Source of the DNA: Hydrogenothermus sp964516095
GTDB taxonomy: Bacteria; Aquificota; Aquificia; Aquificales; Hydrogenothermaceae
Assembly (NCBI GenBank): GCA_964516095.1
Contig: CAZEYS010000042.1
Location: 1-13,426, forward strand
Length of the DNA: 13,426 nt
Direction of reading: 5' to 3'
Of this stretch, positions 6,477-12,155 are shown piece after piece. Both the position numbers and the translations under genes were made by a program. Numbering within the stretch: position 1 is the stretch's first letter; every line of letters begins with the position of its first letter. The notes under the pieces are model-generated. The model was not told where the DNA came from and did no database searches. It worked only from the letters and a program-made list of their open reading frames with translations.

Positions 6477-7682
6477 ATGGAAAAGGAAAGAATACTGGTT
6501 CATATATGTTGTGGTGTTGACGCAGTTTGGGCACTTAGAAAATTAAAAGAAGACAATCCAGATGCATATATTGAAGGCTTTTTTTACGACCCTAACATTC
6601 ATCCAGAAGAAGAGTATGAATTAAGATGGATAGAAACTAAAAGAGTTTGCAACGACTTAAATATACCCTGTGAAAAAGGTGAATACGATATAGAAAATTG
6701 GTTTAATGCAGTAAAGGGATATGAAAACGAACCTGAAAGAGGAGAAAGGTGTAGTATTTGCCACGATTTAAGATTAGAAAAATCTGCCCAGTATGCCAAA
6801 GAAAAAGGTTTCAATAAATTTACAACTGTTCTTATGATGAGCCCTAAAAAGGATTTCGAAGTTTTGAAAAACATTGGAGAAAAAATAGCAAGCAAGTATG
6901 GTCTTGAATTTATGGCAGTAGAGTTCAGGAAAAATGGTGGTATGGAAAAAATGAACAAACTGTCAAAGGAAAAACAGATATATCACCAAAATTACTGCGG
7001 TTGTATCTACGGTTTATTTCAGCAGAGGAAAGGTCTGGACTATATTCCTGAACTGGTGAAGTTTTCACAAGAAGTTCTCCCTGGTTCTACAGAGGAAAAG
7101 CTACTTATAAAAGAAGTAAGATTATTTGCCGAAGAAAATGGTATTCCTTGTAATGAAGAAGAATTTTTCTTTATAAACTGGAAGGTAGTTTCATCTTCTG
7201 TTAAAAAAGGTAAAGAGTACTTAGAGCATGAAGTTTTACCTTATTCAGCTAATATTAGAGGAGTTTTAAGAGATAAAGTGCGTGAAATAACCAAAAAAGA
7301 AGACAAAACAGTGCTAACTTTTAATAAATCTCCTGTGCAGGTATGGATGGTAAATGATTTTCAGAAGATTGCTGTCGAAAAACCAAGATTTATATCAAAT
7401 CCAGTTTTTATTATAAAAAATACAGATGTCAACATTGGAGATAAATTTGAATTTCAATTAAAAACTGAAATAGACCACAATGCAAAATCACAAAATCTAA
7501 TAATAGGAGAAACAGATGCTCCTTCACAGGCTGAATTTACAATACAAGCTACCAAAGAGCAGATAATAGACTTCATCAACAATAACAAAGCTCAAATAAA
7601 AAATGGAAAACTCAAAGTTATATTATACGGAGCGTCGCATAAAAAGTTTGGTAATATTGGAAAATATATACACGATCTATGA
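6477..7682 (+). CDS. queH: Epoxyqueuosine reductase QueH with long C-terminal extension
   Basis: 401 residues. Residues 1-185 match QueH (formerly DUF208): LVHICCGVDAVWAL with Cys11-Cys12, RCSICHDLRL with Cys92 and Cys95, FTTVLMMSPKKD, and NYCGCIYGL with Cys174 and Cys176. These cysteines are the family's iron-sulfur and metal ligands. The enzyme reduces epoxyqueuosine to queuosine at tRNA position 34. The family usually ends soon after the CGC motif. Here about 200 more residues follow without a frame break; they are a mixed alpha/beta, Lys/Glu-rich region I do not recognise, possibly for tRNA binding. The ATG at 6477 has AGGAGA upstream. The stop overlaps the truD start by 4 nt (ATGA), which suggests translational coupling of two tRNA modification genes. 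Confidence 0.88.
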   Translation: MEKERILVHICCGVDAVWALRKLKEDNPDAYIEGFFYDPNIHPEEEYELRWIETKRVCNDLNIPCEKGEYDIENWFNAVKGYENEPERGERCSICHDLRLEKSAQYAKEKGFNKFTTVLMMSPKKDFEVLKNIGEKIASKYGLEFMAVEFRKNGGMEKMNKLSKEKQIYHQNYCGCIYGLFQQRKGLDYIPELVKFSQEVLPGSTEEKLLIKEVRLFAEENGIPCNEEEFFFINWKVVSSSVKKGKEYLEHEVLPYSANIRGVLRDKVREITKKEDKTVLTFNKSPVQVWMVNDFQKIAVEKPRFISNPVFIIKNTDVNIGDKFEFQLKTEIDHNAKSQNLIIGETDAPSQAEFTIQATKEQIIDFINNNKAQIKNGKLKVILYGASHKKFGNIGKYIHDL

Positions 7683-8566
7683 TTAATTACAACATTAACG
7701 TAAAAGAAAAACCTGAAGATTTCATTGTCAGCGAAGAAGCAGAACATAAAGTAAGCGACGATGGTAATTTTTACCTTTATACCTTAATAAAGCGAAACTT
7801 AACTACTTTATCTATATGCAACAAACTCAATTTAAATTATGCTGGTTTAAAAGATAAGAATGCCTTAACATTCCAATATGTCTCCAGTAATCGGTATTTA
7901 GGTAAAGTTTTAAAAAGTAAAAATGATGCTTCTTTTTATATACTCTATTTCATTGGAAAGATAAATAGAAAAATAAAAATTGGAATGTTAAAAGGAAATT
8001 ATTTCAATATAAAACTGAAATTCCCTGTAAAAGAAAAAGTGAACGTTTTTATTAACTACTACGACACACAGAGAATAAAAACTTCTAATATAGAGAAAGG
8101 AAAGAAACTTCTCTTTTCAAAAAAGAAGAAACTTTCAAAAATAGAAAATTTATTTATAGATGCCTATATATCTTATCTGTGGAATAAGTCTTTAGAAAAC
8201 TATTTAAAAGATTTAACAACTAATGGAACTTTTCTTAGAGAAAAAGACCAGATATTTTTCATACCAGAAGAAGTAGATATATTAAAAATATCTAAATTCT
8301 GGCCAGTTTTAGGGTACAAAGTTAAGCTCTCAGATGAAGAAAGATTTTATTACAACCAAATTTTACAAAAGGAAGGATTTTTATTAGAAGAATTTTTAGA
8401 AAATTTAAGAGAAAAAAAGATTAAAGGTGATTACAGAAAAGCATTTGAAAATGTTGAAAATTTTAAAATCGATGGTAACTATATGAGTTTTTATTTAAAA
8501 AAGGGAGCATATGCAACTATGCTCCTGAAATTTTTATACACCAAAAATATAGTATTTAAGCCATAA
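7679..8566 (+). CDS. truD: tRNA pseudouridine(13) synthase TruD (compact form)
   Basis: 295 residues. Diagnostic TruD motifs appear in order: KPEDFIVSEE (11-20), YAGLKDKNALTFQYVS (54-69) with catalytic Asp59, NYYDTQR (126-132), and near the end LKKGAYATMLLKF. TruD isomerises U13 in tRNA(Glu). Many homologues have about 340-400 residues, so the variable TRUD insertion domain appears reduced, while both catalytic-domain halves are present. The start is an ATG sharing ATGA with the queH stop. The last 33 bp overlap the convergent transporter gene, and the codons for KKGAYATMLL contain a bidirectional terminator hairpin (8504-8525). It is the last gene of the run that begins at 4007. Confidence 0.93.
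   Translation: MINYNINVKEKPEDFIVSEEAEHKVSDDGNFYLYTLIKRNLTTLSICNKLNLNYAGLKDKNALTFQYVSSNRYLGKVLKSKNDASFYILYFIGKINRKIKIGMLKGNYFNIKLKFPVKEKVNVFINYYDTQRIKTSNIEKGKKLLFSKKKKLSKIENLFIDAYISYLWNKSLENYLKDLTTNGTFLREKDQIFFIPEEVDILKISKFWPVLGYKVKLSDEERFYYNQILQKEGFLLEEFLENLREKKIKGDYRKAFENVENFKIDGNYMSFYLKKGAYATMLLKFLYTKNIVFKP
8497..8525 (-). terminator. Terminator of the transporter operon, embedded in truD
   Basis: A perfect 8-bp stem, GGAGCATA/TATGCTCC (8504-8511 with 8518-8525), closes a 6-nt loop. On the minus strand it starts 8 nt after the transporter stop (8534) and is followed by CTTTTTT (complement of 8497-8503), an excellent intrinsic terminator. On the plus strand it is followed by TGAAATTTTTAT and may end the truD transcript less efficiently, although it lies before the truD stop. 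Confidence 0.8.
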
Positions 8567-9871
8567 AAGTCCTAAAGCAACTATTACTGTAACAATTGTT
8601 ACTGGAGTTCCCATTTTTAAAAAGTCTACAAATTTGATAGGATAGCCTTCCCTTTCTGCTAATCCAGCAGCAACTACATTTGCCGATGCACCAATTATCG
8701 TAAGGTTTCCTCCAAGACAGGCTCCAAGAGCTAAAGCCCACCATAAAGGCTCAACATTCCAGTCAACAGTTTTTGCAAAGTCAATCAAAACATTTGCCAT
8801 TGCCATAGTAAATGGAATATTATCAACAATTCCAGAAATTAGTGCTGATAGACCGCCTAGTATTAAAATTCCTGACATTGGGTCTGTTAAAAGGCCTGAT
8901 GTTAAATGTGCAACTGCCTCAAAAACTCCTGTATGCTCCATACCTCCTATAACTATAAATAAACCCATAAAGAACATTAAAGTAGTCCATTCAACTCTTT
9001 CAAATATCTTTTCTGGGTCTTCCCTTGTCCACAGCAGAAGAATAGAGGCCATAAAAAGAGCTATTGTACCAGCTTCAAGATGAAGTATATGGTGCATAAA
9101 AAATAGTAGTATAGTAATCCCAAAAATTATAAGTGCTTTTCTCATAAGCTCAACATCGTATTCAACTTTCTGGGACTTTATTATCTCTTCAATCTGGCTT
9201 TGGTCTGTTATTTTTGTCTCTAAAAATCCCATCATCTTCATATAAATAATAAAAGTAATGGTCCCAATTATATGAGTAATGACAACAATAGGGGCAATAT
9301 TTACAATAAAATCCATAAATGTAAAACCACCAAGTGAACCAATTATAATGTTAGGAGGGTCACCTATTAATGTTGCTGTTCCTCCTATATTAGAAGCAAG
9401 GACAGTAGCTATAACATAAGGTATAGGATTTAACTTCAGTTTGGAAGTAAGACCAATTAGTATAGGTATCATAAATAAAACAGTAGTTACATTATCTAAA
9501 AACGCTGACAAAATACCAGTTAGTAGTGTAAAAACTATTAAAATTTTCAAAGGATTTCCTTTGGTTATCTGTAGGGCTTTCAAAGATAGAATAGAAAAAA
9601 ATCCACTTTCGATTAAAACTGAAACAATAACCATCATACCAAGAAGTAAAAATATTGTGTTGTGGTCAATAGATTCCCATGCATTTTTTGGAGATAAAAT
9701 TCCAATAAATACTGCAAGAAATCCGCCAAATAAAGCAGCAGGAACCCGATGAAAGAATTTCTCTGCAACAATCATTGCATAAGTACCAACAAATATAGCA
9801 ACAGACAACCAGAAAAGACCTTTTTCTGTTACATGAATTCCAAATACATCAAAAAGAGTATGGTGTTCCAT
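8534..9871 (-). CDS. ArsB/NhaD-type ion transporter (IT superfamily)
   Basis: The start is set at ATG 9871, six bases after GAGGGG (9878-9883); an in-frame TTG at 9877 abuts that site and is less likely. The 445-residue protein has about eleven or twelve membrane segments built as two halves. The first half has LDNVTTVLFMIPI (Asp126-Asn127) and SNIGGTATLIGDPPN (160-174). The second repeats the design with VDNIPFTM (Asp350-Asn351) and GGNLTIIGASANVV (387-400). This is the pattern of the ArsB/NhaD/P-protein group within the ion transporter superfamily. Substrate cannot be settled from sequence: Na+/H+ exchange, arsenite or a carboxylate are possible. It is the last of three minus-strand genes, 14 bp after the UspA-like gene, and its end overlaps truD by 33 bp. 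Confidence 0.88.
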   Translation of the reverse strand: MEHHTLFDVFGIHVTEKGLFWLSVAIFVGTYAMIVAEKFFHRVPAALFGGFLAVFIGILSPKNAWESIDHNTIFLLLGMMVIVSVLIESGFFSILSLKALQITKGNPLKILIVFTLLTGILSAFLDNVTTVLFMIPILIGLTSKLKLNPIPYVIATVLASNIGGTATLIGDPPNIIIGSLGGFTFMDFIVNIAPIVVITHIIGTITFIIYMKMMGFLETKITDQSQIEEIIKSQKVEYDVELMRKALIIFGITILLFFMHHILHLEAGTIALFMASILLLWTREDPEKIFERVEWTTLMFFMGLFIVIGGMEHTGVFEAVAHLTSGLLTDPMSGILILGGLSALISGIVDNIPFTMAMANVLIDFAKTVDWNVEPLWWALALGACLGGNLTIIGASANVVAAGLAEREGYPIKFVDFLKMGTPVTIVTVIVALGLLWLKYYIFGV

Positions 9872-9885
9872 ATTCAACCCCTCTA

Positions 9886-10602
9886 TTACTGTATTATTGC
9901 TATGGATATTTCTATATTTTCTAGATAATGTAATAAGCCATCAGTACTGTGAGATAAAACGGCTATGTCAAAATTATTTTCGTGTAAATAAAGTGGAATT
10001 CTTTTTTTAGGGTCTCCAGAAAGAACTTTTAATATTACAGGTTTACCGTCAAGAGCTTTTGCCAGTTTTCCTTTTATTAACTCTATTTTTTCTTCTCTCA
10101 TATTGTTCAAAATCTGTTTAGCTTCATCTTCTGTGTGTGTTTTTAAAAGTGCAAGCTCATAGTACTCTTCATAAAAAGAAAATATATATTCAGGCTCAAT
10201 TTTAAATAACATGGAAAAATCATATGCAGATTTTAGAAAGTCTTCAATATTATCACTTTCTTTAAAATCTAATACTACGCCAATTTTTCTGATATCCTCA
10301 GCATCATCGTTTAAAAACAAGAAATTGGTTTTGCTAAATTTTTCAGCAATTTTTATATACTCAGGCTTAGAAACAATGAGCTTGAAAGGGTCTACTTTTT
10401 CTTTATGAAGAACAACAAGCTGAGGATTTTCCTCACTAATTATTTTTTCCAAAGTTTCTATGATATCATGAGATACTAATTTAAAACCTTTTTCTTTAAG
10501 TTCATCAGAAATTGTGTAAACTTCAGGTTCTATTCCATACTTTTCTAAAACCTGTATAAGTTTTAAATCTTTCTCGCTTTCTGCTACAAATACAATTTTC
10601 AT
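9886..10602 (-). CDS. UspA-like stress protein, degenerate nucleotide site
   Basis: The start is placed at ATG 10602 after AGGGGGAA; the opening extends to 10635 but that would overlap the upstream gene and add an unlikely leader. The 238-residue product looks like two alpha/beta Usp-type halves. The first begins MKIVFVAESEKDLKLIQVL and the second spans about 105-238 (IGVVLDFKES ... VLSGDPKKRIPLYLHENNFDIAVLSHS). The usual C-terminal GxxGx9G(S/T) ATP motif is absent: the segment reads STDGLLHYLENIEISIAII. ATP binding is therefore doubtful. The position between a Bax-inhibitor-family gene and a transporter suggests a regulatory or stress role for the transporter, by inference. Family assignment is by fold pattern and is moderate. 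Confidence 0.65.
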   Translation of the reverse strand: MKIVFVAESEKDLKLIQVLEKYGIEPEVYTISDELKEKGFKLVSHDIIETLEKIISEENPQLVVLHKEKVDPFKLIVSKPEYIKIAEKFSKTNFLFLNDDAEDIRKIGVVLDFKESDNIEDFLKSAYDFSMLFKIEPEYIFSFYEEYYELALLKTHTEDEAKQILNNMREEKIELIKGKLAKALDGKPVILKVLSGDPKKRIPLYLHENNFDIAVLSHSTDGLLHYLENIEISIAIIQ

Positions 10603-10621
10603 ATTTAAATTCCCCCTACTT

Positions 10622-11296
10622 CTATTCTTCTCCATTTACAATCTTTAAAAGCTCAAATAGCATCCAAAACAGGTTAATAATATCTAAAAATAGAGCAATA
10701 GCTATTTCGACAGGATTTGTATTTTCATTAACCAGTCTTGAAGTATCGTACAAAATATATAAAGAGAACAAAATCGCACCCATACCAGAAATTACGAAGT
10801 CCATCATTCTATTATGCCAGAACAGGCTAACAAGGATTAGTACAAACACTATTACAAGACCTGTGAATAAAAATCCTCCTAAAAAACTAAAGTTCTTTTT
10901 AGTTACTAAGACATAAATAGAGATACTTGCTGTAATAAGTGCTGTTAAAATGGCAGCTTGATAAAATATTGAAACAAGAGCAGGTGTACTTAGTATAACA
11001 GCTATAGCTGGTGCATCAAAAAAACCTATAACGAAAGTAAAAAGTAAGAAAAAAATATATCCAAGTTTGTTATTTTTATTGACAATAGCTAAAAACATAG
11101 TTCCAATAGTAGCAAGAAGTGATGCTATTAAAAAGCCCCATTTGCCTAAAGATAGAAGCTGAGGAATAAAGTTTAAACCAACTGTAACTCCAAATGCCAT
11201 AAAAATAAATCCGACAGTTAAAAGTGCATAGGTCTTAACAATAAGCGAAGTTTTGTCCCTTTGTATTACTGATGTATTTGCTTGCTTTAATAGCAT
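10622..11296 (-). CDS. Bax inhibitor-1/YccA family membrane protein
   Basis: 224 residues, the standard length, with seven membrane segments at about 22-41, 52-71, 78-95, 112-130, 137-157, 166-184 and 196-219. The C-terminal signatures are ILYDTSRL with Asp184 and ALFLDIINLFWMLFELL with Asp205. They correspond to the aspartate pair that gates calcium leak in the Bacillus homologue YetJ. Bacterial members are inner-membrane proteins; some interact with FtsH. The ATG at 11296 follows AGGAGA. It is the first gene of the minus-strand operon with the UspA-like and transporter genes (19-bp and 14-bp gaps). The divergent thpR gene starts 59 bp away, and no convincing -35/-10 pair is seen between them. 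Confidence 0.92.
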   Translation of the reverse strand: MLLKQANTSVIQRDKTSLIVKTYALLTVGFIFMAFGVTVGLNFIPQLLSLGKWGFLIASLLATIGTMFLAIVNKNNKLGYIFFLLFTFVIGFFDAPAIAVILSTPALVSIFYQAAILTALITASISIYVLVTKKNFSFLGGFLFTGLVIVFVLILVSLFWHNRMMDFVISGMGAILFSLYILYDTSRLVNENTNPVEIAIALFLDIINLFWMLFELLKIVNGEE

Positions 11297-11355
11297 TTAA
11301 ATCTCCTGAAATTTATAGTATTATGTTTTAAATAATAACATGAAAAGGTTTTATT

Positions 11356-11895
11356 TTGAAAAGGTTATTTATAGGCGTTTTTGTGTATGATAGTATAGGC
11401 AAAAAGACCTATTCGAACATCAAAAAAGAGTTTGGTGGAATTCTATCTGGAAAATGGACACCATTCGAAAATCTTCATATAACTCTTAAGTTTTTAGGAA
11501 ATGTTGAAGATGAAATGGTAGACACTATAAAGCAAACCCTTTCAGATATTTTAGATAGAGAGTTTTCTGCAAATTTGGTATTCAAAGGTTTTTCGGCTTT
11601 TCCCAACATAAATAATCCAAAAGTTTTTTTTATTGAAGTATTTGATGAGGATGGCCAGTTAGAAAGTTTACACAATACAATAGAATCAAAACTGGAAAGT
11701 TTGGGATTTGAAAGAGAGAATAGACAGTATCATCCACATATCACTTTAAAAAGACCTAAAGAGGTAGATATGTATAGCTTTTTAAATAAAATAAAAGACA
11801 CAAAAAACCAGACTTATGGAACTGCAAAAAAGATAAAAGTGAGATTAATTGAAAGTATTCCAACACCAGAAGGGGCTATTTATAAGATTATATAG
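11356..11895 (+). CDS. thpR: RNA 2',3'-cyclic phosphodiesterase ThpR (LigT family)
   Basis: 179 residues, close to the usual length for the 2H phosphoesterase LigT/ThpR family. Both catalytic HxTx motifs are present: NLHITLKFLG (His41, Thr43) and YHPHITLKRP (His128, Thr130). The enzyme opens 2',3'-cyclic phosphates at RNA ends and was first described as a 2'-5' RNA ligase. The start is TTG at 11356, with AAAAGG (11343-11348) upstream. The 10-mer TGAAAAGGTT occurs at 11341-11350 and again across the start at 11357-11366. An ATG at 11340 opens a different, 16-codon frame and is not the start. The gene stands alone between the divergent operon and the thiC riboswitch; no strong terminator follows its TAG. 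Confidence 0.93.
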   Translation: MKRLFIGVFVYDSIGKKTYSNIKKEFGGILSGKWTPFENLHITLKFLGNVEDEMVDTIKQTLSDILDREFSANLVFKGFSAFPNINNPKVFFIEVFDEDGQLESLHNTIESKLESLGFERENRQYHPHITLKRPKEVDMYSFLNKIKDTKNQTYGTAKKIKVRLIESIPTPEGAIYKII

Positions 11896-11933
11896 GGTGA
11901 TTTTTATCATTATATTACGAAAATAACAGACGA

Positions 11934-11939
11934 TATATT
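11934..11939 (+). promoter_or_regulatory. Possible -10 element for the thiC leader
   Basis: TATATT lies about 24 bp before the TPP aptamer, a fitting place for a promoter. No convincing -35 with normal spacing could be assigned in this AT-rich stretch, so the call is tentative. Read-through from thpR is an alternative. Confidence 0.25.
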
Positions 11940-11962
11940 AAAAAATAATCGAATATGAAATT

Positions 11963-12050
11963 AACCGCTTAGGGGTAGTCCTAAACAAAGGGACTTGAGA
12001 AAGTACCCTTCGAACCTGATACGGTTAATACCGTCGTAGGGAAAGCGGGC
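11963..12050 (+). ncRNA. TPP riboswitch aptamer (THI element)
   Basis: The conserved THI-box elements appear in order: P1 strand CCGCTT (11965-11970), AGGGGTAG, CTTGAGA (usual CTGAGA with one extra T), GTACCCTT, then CGAACCTGAT, GGTTAATACC and CGTAGGGAA. The closing P1 strand AAGCGG is at 12043-12048. This is the thiamine pyrophosphate sensor, sitting 5' of the thiamine biosynthesis gene thiC. Binding of TPP is expected to favour the terminator at 12061-12117. The stretch AACCTGAT (12013-12020) is exactly complementary to 12076-12083 in the terminator region, suggesting the alternative, anti-terminated fold. Confidence 0.95.
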
Positions 12051-12060
12051 TTTTTACCTT

Positions 12061-12121
12061 AAAGCCATCTTTCTAATCAGGTTGGAAAAAAGTTTGCCTT
12101 TTTAGAAAGGTGGCTTTTTTT
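12061..12121 (+). terminator. Riboswitch-controlled intrinsic terminator before thiC
   Basis: A 16-bp stem pairs 12061-12076 (starting AAAGCCATC) with 12102-12117, with only one G-U pair, and a 25-nt loop. It runs into a U-tract at 12115-12121. Competing structures that would open it are a hairpin GGCTTT/AAAGCC (12048-12053 with 12061-12066) and the pairing of the aptamer core with 12076-12087. The thiC ribosome site GGAGG follows at 12143-12147. Confidence 0.9.
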
Positions 12122-12155
12122 ATTTTATTAAGAAATTTTTATGGAGGTTTAAGAT

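Noticed and set aside
6599..6958. 119-codon minus-strand open frame inside queH
   Set aside because: It lies wholly within a well-supported gene, its product shows no family features, and it reflects AT-rich antisense codon bias.
9441..9752. 103-codon plus-strand open frame inside the transporter gene
   Set aside because: Antisense shadow of a conserved membrane protein; no recognisable domain or ribosome site.
9872..9877. TTG 9877 as start of the ArsB/NhaD-type transporter
   Set aside because: The GAGGGG site abuts this codon, leaving no spacer; ATG 9871 is properly spaced.
10603..10635. Upstream extension of the UspA-like gene
   Set aside because: It overlaps the preceding gene and adds a basic leader unlike the family; ATG 10602 has AGGGGGAA at proper spacing.
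11317..11341. Overlapping inverted repeats (TATTAT/ATAATA and ATGTT/AACAT) between the divergent BI-1 and thpR genes
   Set aside because: Short arms in a very AT-rich stretch; such repeats are expected by chance and no promoter pair fits them clearly.
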